Below, one piece after another: positions 16,490 to 24,591 of a stretch of DNA of 39,586 nt. Position numbers and translations under genes: made by a program. The notes below the pieces were generated by a model. It was not told the origin of the DNA. It made no database searches and saw nothing but the letters and a program-made list of their open reading frames with translations. Origin of the DNA: Pseudomonadota bacterium (GTDB lineage Bacteria; Pseudomonadota; Alphaproteobacteria; Rhizobiales; Rhizobiaceae); contig JAEWPB010000050.1 of the NCBI GenBank assembly GCA_023399465.1, forward strand, positions 1 to 39,586, given 5' to 3'. Position 1 is the first letter of the stretch; each line of letters begins with the position of its first letter.

Positions 16490-17731
16490 ATGTCCGCTTC
16501 CGTTTCTCCTCTTGCTCCCAGCTCCTTTGCAACTTTGCCTGGTTTGCGTGGCGTGCGTATGGCCACCGCCGCTGCCGGCATCAAGTACAAGAACCGCACC
16601 GACGTGCTGCTGATGGTTTTCGACCGTCCCGCTTCGGTGGCCGGTGTGTTCACCCGCTCGAAATGTCCTTCTGCTCCGGTCGACTTCTGCCGCGCCAATC
16701 TCGCGCACGGGGTGGCGCGTGCGGTGGTGGTCAATTCGGGCAATGCCAATGCATTCACCGGCAAGAAGGGCAAGGCGGCGACCGAACTGACGGCGAGGTC
16801 GGCGGCGGCTGCCGTCGGCTGCAGCGAGCAGGAGATCTACCTGGCCTCGACCGGCGTTATCGGCGAGCCGCTGGACGCCACCAAGTTCGCCGGCGTGCTC
16901 GACGAGATGAATGCGACGGCCAAGGCAGATTTCTGGTTCGAAGCCGCCAAGGCGATCATGACCACGGACACCTACCCCAAGGTCGCCACGCGCAGCGCCG
17001 AGATCGGCGGCGTCACGGTCACGATCAACGGTATCGCCAAGGGCGCCGGCATGATCGCGCCCGATATGGCGACGATGCTGTCCTTCGTGGTGACTGATGC
17101 CGACATTGCTCCGGCCGCCCTGCAGGCGCTTCTTTCCGAAGGCGTCGGTCCGACCTTCAATTCGGTGACCGTCGACAGTGACACCTCGACTTCCGACACG
17201 CTACTGCTGTTTGCGACCGGCGCGGCCGCAGCCGACGGGCAGGTGCGGGTCGAAAGCGGTTCCGACGAGCGTCTTGCTTCGTTCCGCGCGGCTCTCAACG
17301 ATCTGCTCAAGGATCTGGCGCTGCAGGTGGTGCGGGACGGCGAGGGTGCCCGCAAGATGGTGGAAGTCACCGTCACCGGTGCCGAAAGCGATGCCGCGGC
17401 AAAGCGGATCGCCCTTTCGATCGCCAACTCGCCGCTGGTCAAGACGGCGGTTGCCGGTGAGGACGCCAACTGGGGCCGCGTCGTCATGGCGGTGGGCAAG
17501 TCCGGCGAAATGGCCGACCGCGACCGCCTCGCCATCTGGTTCGGCGATGTCCGCGTGGCGGTTGAGGGCGAGCGCGATCCGGCCTATTCGGAAGAGGCCA
17601 CGACTGCGGTGATGCAGAAGCAGGATATTCCGATCAAGGTCGACATCGGCCTCGGCAGTGGCAGCGCGACCGTCTGGACCTGCGACCTCACCAAGGAATA
17701 TGTCGCTATCAATGGCGACTACCGGAGCTGA
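16490..17731 (+). CDS. argJ: Bifunctional ornithine acetyltransferase/N-acetylglutamate synthase ArgJ
   Basis: The 413-residue protein transfers the acetyl group of N-acetylornithine to glutamate in the cyclic arginine pathway. The self-cleavage site is intact: KGAGMIAPDMATML with Thr195 as the N-terminal nucleophile of the beta chain. Other landmarks are VVVNSGNANAFTG (about 79-91) and the C-terminal AINGDYRS, the family's usual end. The N-terminal MATAAAGIKYKNR region matches family members. The ATG at 16490 is the first start, and sits after the hairpin following ppiC. A GNAT gene begins at or just past its stop, so argJ, GNAT and mutT form one unit. Confidence 0.97.
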   Translation: MSASVSPLAPSSFATLPGLRGVRMATAAAGIKYKNRTDVLLMVFDRPASVAGVFTRSKCPSAPVDFCRANLAHGVARAVVVNSGNANAFTGKKGKAATELTARSAAAAVGCSEQEIYLASTGVIGEPLDATKFAGVLDEMNATAKADFWFEAAKAIMTTDTYPKVATRSAEIGGVTVTINGIAKGAGMIAPDMATMLSFVVTDADIAPAALQALLSEGVGPTFNSVTVDSDTSTSDTLLLFATGAAAADGQVRVESGSDERLASFRAALNDLLKDLALQVVRDGEGARKMVEVTVTGAESDAAAKRIALSIANSPLVKTAVAGEDANWGRVVMAVGKSGEMADRDRLAIWFGDVRVAVEGERDPAYSEEATTAVMQKQDIPIKVDIGLGSGSATVWTCDLTKEYVAINGDYRS

Positions 17732-18515
17732 GTTGTTGATACACGAGAAGTTGCATACCCCCAGCCTGCCGGCCGTCCGCCGTCTGGAAGCCGTCGGCTT
17801 TCGGGCGTGGCCGGCCGCCGACGTCCAGTACGACGGCAGCTGGCTGATCCGGCTGACGGCCGGTTATCCGTCAAAGCGCCTGAATTCGATCAATCCGCTC
17901 GATCCCTTCGACTGCCGCGACATTGCGGCCCGGCTGGAAAAGGCGGCAAAGCGGTTTTCCGATTTCGGTCGTCCGCTGACCATTCGCCAGACGCCGCTGA
18001 CGCCGCCTGAACTTATCACCCACATCAAGGCCGATGGCTGGCATTCCTTCGGCGAGACGATCGTGATGATGGCCGATATCCCGGCCAACGACATGGAGTC
18101 CGTCGATCATCTGCCAATCCGGGATGTCGGGCGGTTCGTCGATGCGCTGATCGGCATTTCCGGGGGTGCCGCGGAGGAGAAGGCGGGACTGACCGAGGTT
18201 ATCGCTTCGATCAAGCCGGAACACGGGCTGTTCCTGTTCGAGAAGCCTGAAGCCGGACCGGTAGCTGTCGGGCTGGCGGGTCACGACAACGATCTGGTCG
18301 GCCTGCTGCAGATTGCCGTATCCGCGGACTACCGCCGGCAGGGGCTCGGATCGGCGATCGTCAATTCATCGCTGCGCTGGGCGCGACTGCGCGGCGCGCG
18401 CAAGGCATGGCTCGCGGTGGAGGCCGACAACCTCGGCGCCATCGGCCTTTACCGGAAATTCGGCTTCCGCGAAGTCTATCGCTATGCCTACTGGCGCAAG
18501 GGAACCGCCCGATGA
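17712..18515 (+). CDS. GNAT-family N-acetyltransferase
   Basis: The 267-residue protein ends in a GNAT domain: LVGLLQIAVSADYRRQGLGSAIVNSSLRWAR (about 192-222) contains the R-x-x-G-x-G acetyl-CoA loop (RRQGLG), and AWLAVEADNLGAIGLYRKFGFREVYRYAYW is the typical last strand pair. The N-terminal half is family-specific and unassigned. The acceptor is unknown. The start is uncertain: ATG at 17712 overlaps the last codons of argJ; a TTG at 17733 has GGAG 5-6 bases upstream and would shorten the protein by 7 residues. Its stop overlaps the ATG of mutT (ATGA), so both are co-translated. Confidence 0.85.
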   Translation: MATTGAELLIHEKLHTPSLPAVRRLEAVGFRAWPAADVQYDGSWLIRLTAGYPSKRLNSINPLDPFDCRDIAARLEKAAKRFSDFGRPLTIRQTPLTPPELITHIKADGWHSFGETIVMMADIPANDMESVDHLPIRDVGRFVDALIGISGGAAEEKAGLTEVIASIKPEHGLFLFEKPEAGPVAVGLAGHDNDLVGLLQIAVSADYRRQGLGSAIVNSSLRWARLRGARKAWLAVEADNLGAIGLYRKFGFREVYRYAYWRKGTAR

Positions 18516-18925
18516 GCGATGCTCCGAAGAAAATGCTCCTTGTTGCCGCTTGCGCCCTGATCGATGGCGATGGCCGCATTCTTCTGGCGCAGCGGCCGGA
18601 AGGCAAGAACCTCGCCGGCCTCTGGGAGTTTCCCGGCGGCAAGGTCGAGGCGGGCGAAACGCCCGAGGAGACGGTGGTGCGCGAGCTGCAGGAAGAGCTC
18701 GGGATCGTCACCCGCATCCCCTGCCTGGCGCCGCTGACCTTTGCGAGCCACAGCTATGACGGCTTCCACCTGCTGATGCCGCTTTTCGTCTGCCGCCGCT
18801 ACGAGGGCATTGCCCATGGGCGCGAAGGTCAGGCGATCAAGTGGGTACGACCGCAGGCCCTGCGGGATTATCCGATGCCGCCTGCAGACGAGCCGCTGAT
18901 CCCTTTCCTGCAGGATTTGCTTTAG
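18512..18925 (+). CDS. mutT: 8-oxo-dGTP diphosphatase MutT
   Basis: The 137-residue protein has a complete Nudix box at residues 43-65 (G-x5-E-x7-REL-x-EE-x-GI), preceded by LAGLWEFPGG, as in MutT. It hydrolyses 8-oxo-dGTP to the monophosphate and prevents A:T to C:G mutations. Its ATG at 18512 overlaps the stop of the GNAT gene. The order argJ-GNAT-mutT is, from memory, common in rhizobia. An imperfect hairpin without a T-run follows the stop (18925-18948). Confidence 0.9.
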   Translation: MSDAPKKMLLVAACALIDGDGRILLAQRPEGKNLAGLWEFPGGKVEAGETPEETVVRELQEELGIVTRIPCLAPLTFASHSYDGFHLLMPLFVCRRYEGIAHGREGQAIKWVRPQALRDYPMPPADEPLIPFLQDLL

Positions 18926-19026
18926 CCATCCCTGATTTTAGGGCTGGCGTTAACAGATCGTTTAACTCCCTCTGGCATTGATCACAGACAATCAAGCATG
19001 ATGTTTGTTGCGTGAAGAGGCTTGAC

Positions 19027-19344
19027 ATGGTCGACGACGAATTCTGGAAAGCGGTGCAGCGCAAGGAGCGCGCTTCGGGCCGGTCTCGCAAGACCGGGCT
19101 TCTCAATATCGTCCTTCTGTTCGGTACGGCCGCGATTGCGTTGTCGTTGATCCTGACACCAATGCTCTCCGACAGTACCGGCAACCGCCGGCTTGCAAGC
19201 GCCCCCGACGACGTCGACATGATCAGCACGGGTTCGATCCGCAAGCAGGAGAGCGGCAAGCGCTATACAATCCGGCGCAGCATTCTCCAGGAAACGCCGG
19301 GTTCCGTCTGCATCGTCGACGGCTACGGCCCCGACAAGTGCTGA
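19027..19344 (+). CDS. Small inner-membrane hypothetical protein
   Basis: The 105-residue protein has a charged N-terminal cytoplasmic part (MVDDEFWKAVQRKERASGRSRK), one membrane helix (LLNIVLLFGTAAIALSLILTPML, about 26-48) and a C-terminal domain with two cysteines near the end. It is of a type I associate with rhizobia; the function is not known. The ATG at 19027 has AGAGG 6 bases upstream; the GTG at 19012 is a less likely start. A 6-pair AGGCCG/CGGCCT hairpin follows at 19344-19358. Confidence 0.7.
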   Translation: MVDDEFWKAVQRKERASGRSRKTGLLNIVLLFGTAAIALSLILTPMLSDSTGNRRLASAPDDVDMISTGSIRKQESGKRYTIRRSILQETPGSVCIVDGYGPDKC

Positions 19345-19361
19345 GGCCGTTCCGGCCTTTC
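19344..19361 (+). terminator. Short hairpin after the small membrane protein gene
   Basis: AGGCCG and CGGCCT pair around TTC immediately at the stop codon, followed by TTCGAAATT. The T-run is weak, so termination is only possible. Confidence 0.4.
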
Positions 19362-19492
19362 GAAATTCGCGCCGATGGGCGCAGGAATGACAGCCGCGTT
19401 CCGAAGGGTCGGTTAGCGCAAACAGGAGGTGGCCGTCGCGTCCCTACAAGTGGACCGCAGGCGGCAAGCTATATCAGGAGGCCGGCATACCG

Positions 19493-19663
19493 ATGCGAAT
19501 GATAATGGCTTTTGTCAAGGAAGAGCGCGGCGCGACGGCGGTCGAGTATGGTCTCATCGTGGCGCTCATAGCGGTCGCCATCGTTGGCAGTTTCGGCAAC
19601 TTTTCCAACGCCTTTCTCAACACCTATACGCTGCTGGCAGACGAAATCACTGTTTCCGAGTGA
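19493..19663 (+). CDS. Flp-type (type IVb) pilin, orphan
   Basis: A 56-codon gene, short enough to be missed by a 60-residue cut-off. It encodes a type IVb prepilin: leader residues 1-13 ending in EERG, then ATAVEYGLIVALIAVAIVG with Glu18 at +5 and Tyr19 at +6 of the mature protein, as required by the CpaA peptidase, and a hydrophobic helix. Such pilins build tight-adherence (Tad/Flp) pili in the cell envelope. AGGAGG lies 11 bases before the ATG; the ATG at 19499 is closer to an ideal start for some pilins but would drop two residues. No cpa/tad genes are near, so it is separated from its assembly cluster. A GC hairpin follows. Confidence 0.85.
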   Translation: MRMIMAFVKEERGATAVEYGLIVALIAVAIVGSFGNFSNAFLNTYTLLADEITVSE

Positions 19664-19669
19664 GAAATG

Positions 19670-19696
19670 CGGCGCCTGCGGGCGCCGTTGTCATTT
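19670..19696. terminator. Bidirectional GC hairpin between the pilin and methyltransferase genes
   Basis: CGGCGCC (19670-19676) and GGCGCCG (19681-19687) form a perfect 7-pair stem with a TGCG loop, starting 7 bases after the pilin stop. The following TTGTCATTT is moderately T-rich. The minus-strand gene also ends here, so the hairpin may serve both. Confidence 0.55.
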
Positions 19697-20575
19697 GCCC
19701 AGTTTGATTTCGTCGACCTTGAGCGCATCGGCAAGACGCGCCTTCGCGGAACCCGGCTTCAAAGGCTTCTGCTGGCTTTCGTGCGGAGCCCAGCCGGAAA
19801 CATAGATGATCGAGAAGGTAGCGCGCACCCGGCCATCGGGATCGGAATAGCGCTCGGCGTACAATTCCGCGGCGCGCAGGAAGAAGGTGCGGCTCAAGGG
19901 CCGCCGGCTGCGATCCACTAATGGATTGCCCATGCCCATGGCGCGCAGGTCGCGCATCAGCGGAAAGATCGAATCGTAACGCACCGTATAGGTCTCGGCA
20001 TCGACCACAGGCAGGGAAAAGCCGGCGCGCTGCAGGAGCCCCCCGACATCGCGCACATCGGCGAATGGAATGACGCGCGGGCTGGCGCCGCCGGTCATCT
20101 CGATTTCGGTGGCAAGCAGGACGTCGCGCAGTTCCTGCAGGGTGCCGGCACCGGGAATCGCCGCGAGAAACAATCCGTCGGGCCGCAGCGCGCGGCGGAT
20201 CTGGATGAAGGCGCCGGGCGTGTCGTTGGTCAGGTGCAGCGCGAGCGGCGACAGCACCAGATTGACCGATTCCGGCGCCAGCGGCAGTTTCTCCAGCGGC
20301 GCCTCGACGATATCCTCGGTACCGGGTAGATAGGCGCCGGGCAGTTCGACGCGCGAGATCTCGCCGATCTTGCCGGTTGCCGTACCCTTTTCGCTCGCGA
20401 TCCCGATGCCGCCATGCAGTTCCACGGCATCATCGAACCGGCGCTCGACCACGCCGAGGCGATCGGCGAGTTCCTGCGCGGCAATCTCCATGAGGAAGGC
20501 GGCGTTGCGATCTCCGGCGGCAAGAGCGCGGCGACGATTGGCGGCGATCAGCTCTTGGTCGAACAGGATTTCCAT
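19691..20575 (-). CDS. SAM-dependent methyltransferase-fold protein (BioC/NDUFAF5-like)
   Basis: The 294-residue protein begins MEILFDQELIAANRRRAL, as do alphaproteobacterial relatives of mitochondrial NDUFAF5, and reads through a class I fold: ELHGGIGIASEKG (motif I region, less canonical than usual), NLVLSPLALHLTNDTPGAFIQIRRALRPDGLFLAAIPG (motifs II-III), and a C-terminal lid. NDUFAF5 hydroxylates an arginine of a complex I subunit; other relatives are BioC methyltransferases of biotin synthesis. No biotin genes are near. The ATG at 20575 has GGGAG upstream. It is divergent from comF across 65 bases. Assignment to the family is good; the reaction is open. Confidence 0.75.
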   Translation of the reverse strand: MEILFDQELIAANRRRALAAGDRNAAFLMEIAAQELADRLGVVERRFDDAVELHGGIGIASEKGTATGKIGEISRVELPGAYLPGTEDIVEAPLEKLPLAPESVNLVLSPLALHLTNDTPGAFIQIRRALRPDGLFLAAIPGAGTLQELRDVLLATEIEMTGGASPRVIPFADVRDVGGLLQRAGFSLPVVDAETYTVRYDSIFPLMRDLRAMGMGNPLVDRSRRPLSRTFFLRAAELYAERYSDPDGRVRATFSIIYVSGWAPHESQQKPLKPGSAKARLADALKVDEIKLGK

Positions 20576-20640
20576 GGCACGCTCCCGGCATTTACAGGTT
20601 ATATCCGCAAAGGCTCCAGCAAACGGCTAATGTCAACCTC

Positions 20641-21417
20641 ATGCCGCCATTCGATGCTGAAAATGGGATGCGCCCGTGGCAGTCCGCCTTGCGGGCAGTG
20701 CTGGGCGGGATAGGCGCTCTCGTCTTTCCGCCGGTCTGTGCCGGTTGCGGCGCCATGAGCGCCGGCCACCGGGGGATGTGCGCGGCCTGCTGGTCGTCGA
20801 TCCGCTTCATCGAACGCCCCTTTTGCGAAGTGCTGGGGCTGCCTTTCTCGGTCGATCTAGGAGAGGGTATGCTCTGCGCCGACGCGATCGCCAAACCGCC
20901 GCCCTTCGACCGGCTGCGTTCCGTGGCGATCCATGACGGCATTGCCCGCAATCTCGTGCATGGCCTCAAATACCGCGACAGGACCGACCTTGCGATCATG
21001 ATGGCGGAATGGATGCTGAGGGCGAGCGAGAACTGGGTTGCGTCCTGTGACGGCATCATTCCGGTGCCGTTGCACCGCTCGCGGCTGGTCTCGCGCAAGT
21101 TCAACCAGGCGGCGGAACTGTCGCGCCAGCTCGCCGGCATATCAGGCAAGCCCTTGCTTGCGGCAACGCTCGTCCGCAGCAAGCGCACATCGCAGCAGGT
21201 GGGGCTCGGGGTGAGGGCGCGCGAGGAAAACGTACGGGGTGCATTTTCCATCCCCGCCGCGCGCCTTGGCGACGTGTTCGGCAAGCGCATCGTGCTCGTC
21301 GACGACGTCTACACCACGGGTGCGACGGTGGCTTCCGCCACGCGCGCGCTGAAGAAGGCAGGGGCCACCGACGTCACCGTTTTAACCTTTGCAAGGGCGG
21401 CGGCCGGGCTTATATGA
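20641..21417 (+). CDS. comF: ComF-family phosphoribosyltransferase-like protein
   Basis: The 258-residue protein has an N-terminal zinc-ribbon-like Cys set (CAGCG, CAAC, about 34-50) and a C-terminal PRPP-binding motif IVLVDDVYTTGATVASA near residue 220, the signature of ComF. In competent bacteria ComF links to single-strand DNA uptake with PriA and DprA; in alphaproteobacteria the role is less clear. FPPVCAGCG and PVPLHRSRLVSRKFNQA are the family's other conserved blocks. The next gene (grxC) begins 60 bases on, so this may be the first gene of the 20.6-23.6 kb run. Confidence 0.9.
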   Translation: MPPFDAENGMRPWQSALRAVLGGIGALVFPPVCAGCGAMSAGHRGMCAACWSSIRFIERPFCEVLGLPFSVDLGEGMLCADAIAKPPPFDRLRSVAIHDGIARNLVHGLKYRDRTDLAIMMAEWMLRASENWVASCDGIIPVPLHRSRLVSRKFNQAAELSRQLAGISGKPLLAATLVRSKRTSQQVGLGVRAREENVRGAFSIPAARLGDVFGKRIVLVDDVYTTGATVASATRALKKAGATDVTVLTFARAAAGLI

Positions 21418-21477
21418 CAAGAAACGTCGCGGTGGTCCGGGGCCCCCGGAATGCGCCGCGCTCCACCGGAGACAAGA

Positions 21478-21732
21478 ATGACATCGGTAATTATCTATAC
21501 CCGCGAGTATTGCGGATATTGTGCCAGGGCCAAGGCGCTTCTTTCGTCAAAGGGCGTCGATTTCGTCGAGAATGATGCGACTTTTTCTCCTGAACTGCGC
21601 CAGGAGATGATCAACAGGTCCGGACGGACGACCTTCCCGCAGATCTTCATCGGTGACACGCATGTGGGTGGCTGTGACGATCTTCATGCGCTCGATCGTG
21701 ACGGCAAACTAGACGCCATGCTGGCAAGCTGA
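21478..21732 (+). CDS. grxC: Glutaredoxin 3
   Basis: The 84-residue protein is a classical dithiol glutaredoxin. The active site is CGYC (Cys12, Cys15) and the cis-proline motif is TTFPQIFIG; GGCDD contacts glutathione. It reduces disulfides with glutathione in the cytoplasm. The ATG at 21478 is preceded by GGAGACAAGA. The next gene (Nit-family) starts 6 bases after its stop, indicating one operon. Confidence 0.95.
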   Translation: MTSVIIYTREYCGYCARAKALLSSKGVDFVENDATFSPELRQEMINRSGRTTFPQIFIGDTHVGGCDDLHALDRDGKLDAMLAS

Positions 21733-21738
21733 GGGACG

Positions 21739-22599
21739 ATGCCCATGACATTCAGAGCTGCCGCGATCCAGATGTGCTCGGGCGTCGATCCCGAAAAGAA
21801 TGCCGCCGACATGATCAGGCTCGTTCGCGATGCCGCTGCTCGCGGCGCGATCTATGTCCAGACTCCCGAGATGACCGGTGCCGTGCAGAAGAACCGCGCG
21901 GGATTGCAGGCTATCCTGCGCGACGAGGCCAATGACCTGATCGTCAAGACCGCGGCCGGACTTGCCGCGGAGCTCGGCATTCACGTGCACATCGGCTCGA
22001 CAGCGATTGCCGTCGAGGACGGCAAGGTCGCCAATCGCGGTTTCCTGTTCGCACCCGATGGCAAAAAAATCTGCCATTACGACAAGATCCACATGTTCGA
22101 CGTCGATCTCGAAAACGGCGAGAGCTGGCGCGAGAGCGCGGTCTATCGTCCGGGCAGCGAAGCGCGCATGGCATCCCTGCCGTTCGCCGAACTCGGCTTT
22201 GCAATCTGCTACGACGTGCGTTTCCCGGCGCTGTTCCGCGCTCAGGCGACCGCCGGCGCTGAGGTCATGACCGTTCCGGCGGCGTTCACCCGGCAGACGG
22301 GCGAGGCGCACTGGGAAATCCTGCTGCGCGCCCGTGCCATCGAGAACGGTGTCTTCGTCATCGGGGCCGCCCAGGCAGGCGTGCATGAGGATGGTCGCGA
22401 GACCTTCGGCCATTCGATGATCATCGATCCCTGGGGTAAGGTGCTGGCGAGTGCCGGTGGCTCGGGCGAGGCCGTGGTGGTCGCGGATATCGACGTCCAG
22501 GCGGTAAAGGCTGCCCATGACCGCATCCCCAACCTCAAGAACGGCCGCGAGTTTTCGATCGAGAAGATAGCGGCCACGGCGGGAGGTGTTGCTGCTTGA
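21739..22599 (+). CDS. Nit-family amidase (carbon-nitrogen hydrolase, probably deaminated glutathione amidase)
   Basis: The 286-residue protein carries the nitrilase-superfamily triad Glu44 (QTPEMTG), Lys116 (HYDKIHMFDV) and Cys157 (FAICYDVRFP). HMFDVDL and the block KIHMFDVDLENG match the Nit1/YbeM type, which removes deaminated glutathione, a repair reaction. Its place directly after a glutaredoxin gene fits glutathione-linked metabolism. The ATG at 21739 is the first start; a second ATG lies two codons on. The downstream DUF1178 TTG start overlaps its stop. Confidence 0.85.
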   Translation: MPMTFRAAAIQMCSGVDPEKNAADMIRLVRDAAARGAIYVQTPEMTGAVQKNRAGLQAILRDEANDLIVKTAAGLAAELGIHVHIGSTAIAVEDGKVANRGFLFAPDGKKICHYDKIHMFDVDLENGESWRESAVYRPGSEARMASLPFAELGFAICYDVRFPALFRAQATAGAEVMTVPAAFTRQTGEAHWEILLRARAIENGVFVIGAAQAGVHEDGRETFGHSMIIDPWGKVLASAGGSGEAVVVADIDVQAVKAAHDRIPNLKNGREFSIEKIAATAGGVAA

Positions 22600-23024
22600 T
22601 TCGCTACGAATTGACCTGCGACAAGGCCCATGAGTTCGAGGGCTGGTTTTCGTCGAGCGCGGATTTCGATCGGCAGGTCGAAAGCGGCTTCCTGACCTGT
22701 CCGAGTTGCGGATCGGCGAAGGTGTCGAAGCTTCTGATGGCGCCGGCGGTATCCACCGCGCGCAAGAAGGAAGCCAGACAGACGCTCGCCATGGACGCAG
22801 CGCAGAAGGAAGCGATCCGCAAGGTCCGCGAAGCCGTTGCCGCGATCAAGGCGAATGCCGACGACGTCGGCGAACGGTTTCCGGAGGAAGCGCGGAAGAT
22901 CCATTACGGCGAGGCCGACGCCCGGGGCATCATCGGTCAGGCGACGCCCGACGAGGCTCAGGCGCTGATCGAGGAGGGCATCGAGATTGCCGCCCTGCCG
23001 AACCTTCCTGACGATACCAACTAG
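22596..23024 (+). CDS. DUF1178 family protein
   Basis: The 142-residue protein has the DUF1178 N-terminus, IRYELTCDKAHEFEGWFSSSADF, and a CPSCGS knuckle near residue 35 that suggests zinc binding together with Cys8. The body is helical and acidic towards the end. The function is unknown. The start is TTG at 22596, overlapping the TGA of the Nit gene (TTGA), with GGGAGGTG upstream; both the coupling and the conserved N-terminus support it. Confidence 0.85.
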   Translation: MIRYELTCDKAHEFEGWFSSSADFDRQVESGFLTCPSCGSAKVSKLLMAPAVSTARKKEARQTLAMDAAQKEAIRKVREAVAAIKANADDVGERFPEEARKIHYGEADARGIIGQATPDEAQALIEEGIEIAALPNLPDDTN

Positions 23025-23061
23025 GGACCGACGAAACGGGAGGCAACCGGGGAGGGGCCGA

Positions 23062-23637
23062 TTGGGAAAGTGCCTGGCAATCTACAATTTCGGCATTCAC
23101 GTCGCTGATTACGAGGATCCCCGGGTCGAAGGGTTCCGTCGCCGCGAGCCGATCAATTTCGAGGCGGCGAACCGGGCGTCCGGCTTCGTCGGTCGCTCGG
23201 GCTATGACGGCGAACCGGGGCCGGCAAGTTGGGGCAAGCAGGTCTTTCCAAGGTTCCTCGCCGAGAGCGGCCGTGAAAGCGGCCCCTCGTCCCTTTCGCT
23301 CTGGGAAGACATCGAATCGCTGATGGCGTTTTCCTATAGCGGCGTGCATGCAGAGGCGCTGAAGGGCGCCCGCAACTGGAATGTGCCGCAGCGCTGGCCG
23401 CCCCTCGTGCTCTGGTGGGTCGATGCCGGCTGCCGACCGGAATGGACGGAAGCGGTCGGACGTTTCGAGCATCTGCACGACAACGGACCGAGTGCTCATG
23501 CCTTCACCTTCAAGCAGCCTTTCGGAGCCAATGGCGAAGTTGCCGTGATCGATCGCGCGCTGGTGCGCGAGAAGGTACGGCTCAACGAGGAAGGCCAGCG
23601 TGAATTGCTGGCGCAGTTGCAGACGCTCGGTGTGTGA
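23062..23637 (+). CDS. DUF3291 domain-containing protein
   Basis: The 191-residue protein has the pattern of the DUF3291/antibiotic-monooxygenase-like fold: LAIYNFGIHVADYEDPRVEGF at the start, then SLSLWEDIESLMAFSYSGVHAEAL and PPLVLWWVDAGCRPEWTEAVGRFEHLHDNGPSAHAFTFKQPF. It is likely cytoplasmic. The activity is not known. TTG at 23062 is the best start, 9 bases after GGGGAGGGG; the frame extends upstream to 22987 but that part is basic and overlaps the DUF1178 gene. It is the last gene in its run and converges on ubiG 12 bases later. Confidence 0.75.
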   Translation: MGKCLAIYNFGIHVADYEDPRVEGFRRREPINFEAANRASGFVGRSGYDGEPGPASWGKQVFPRFLAESGRESGPSSLSLWEDIESLMAFSYSGVHAEALKGARNWNVPQRWPPLVLWWVDAGCRPEWTEAVGRFEHLHDNGPSAHAFTFKQPFGANGEVAVIDRALVREKVRLNEEGQRELLAQLQTLGV

Positions 23638-23649
23638 GGTGTGGCGCCC

Positions 23650-24396
23650 TCACGCCGGGCGCTTCGCCACCATCATGTAGTTCACGTCCATGTCCTTCGA
23701 CAGGTTCCACTGGTTCTGGATCGGGTTGAAGAACACGCCGGTCCGGTCGCAAATGCTCATGCCGCTGGCGTTGATCGGCGCCTCCAGTTCTTCCGGGCGC
23801 ACCAGCTTTTCGTACTGGTGGGTACCACGCGGCAACCAGCGCAGGACATATTCCGCGCCGATGATCGCCAGCGCCATCGCCTTCATCGTGCGGTTGATGG
23901 TGGCGACGAACATCATGCCGCCCGGACGCACCATGCCGGCGCAGGTCGTCATGAAGAAATTGACGTCGGCAACGTGCTCGACCACTTCCATGTTCAGTAC
24001 GACGTCGAAGGTCTCTCCGGCTTCGGCAAGCTGTTCGGCGGTTACCGCGCGATAGTCGACCTCGACGCCGCTCTGGCGGGCGTGGGTGGACGCGATGCCG
24101 ATGTTCTTCTCCGAGGGATCGGCGCCGATGACGGTTGCACCCATGCGGGCGACCGGTTCGGACAGCAGGCCGCCGCCGCAGCCGATATCGAGGATACGCA
24201 GGCCTGCCAGCGGACGGGCGGTGCGCGGGTCGCGCCCGTAGTTCTCGCAGATCCGGTCCCTGAGATAGGCAAGGCGAACGGGGTTGAACTTATGCAAGGG
24301 GCGAAACTTGCCCGTCGGGCTCCACCACTCGGCCGCCATGGCGGAAAAGCGATCGACTTCGATCTGGTCGATGGTGGTACGCGCCGGTTCGCTCAT
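23650..24396 (-). CDS. ubiG: Ubiquinone biosynthesis O-methyltransferase UbiG
   Basis: The 248-residue protein methylates the hydroxyl groups of ubiquinone precursors using SAM. The SAM motif is LRILDIGCGGG (about 67-76), and ADPSEKN, NMEVVEHVADVNFF and NRTMKAMALAIIGAEYVLRWLPRGTH are UbiG landmarks that distinguish it from other methyltransferases. RFSAMAAEWWSPTGKFRPLHKFNPVRL is its typical N-terminus. The ATG at 24396 has AGGAG upstream. As I recall, rhizobia often carry it divergently next to lysC; here two other genes lie between them. Confidence 0.95.
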   Translation of the reverse strand: MSEPARTTIDQIEVDRFSAMAAEWWSPTGKFRPLHKFNPVRLAYLRDRICENYGRDPRTARPLAGLRILDIGCGGGLLSEPVARMGATVIGADPSEKNIGIASTHARQSGVEVDYRAVTAEQLAEAGETFDVVLNMEVVEHVADVNFFMTTCAGMVRPGGMMFVATINRTMKAMALAIIGAEYVLRWLPRGTHQYEKLVRPEELEAPINASGMSICDRTGVFFNPIQNQWNLSKDMDVNYMMVAKRPA

Positions 24397-24591
24397 GGAT
24401 CAGCTCCTCTTGTCTTCGAGTTTTGAAGTCGGACGATTGCGGCCGGAAGTCAAGGGGGCTGCCAAAGCCTTGACGGCGCATGGCACGTGAGATCTTTGGG
24501 AATATTGACATGGATGCGGGACGGGGGCCATGCCAGTAAAGATGAATGATCTGCGTCCTCCGGCGCGGGAAATGTGCAGGAAGGTGCTCCG

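Noticed and set aside
18950..18965. CtrA-like site TTAA-N8-TTAA upstream of the small membrane protein
   Set aside because: The CtrA box requires 7 bases between the TTAA halves; here there are 8.
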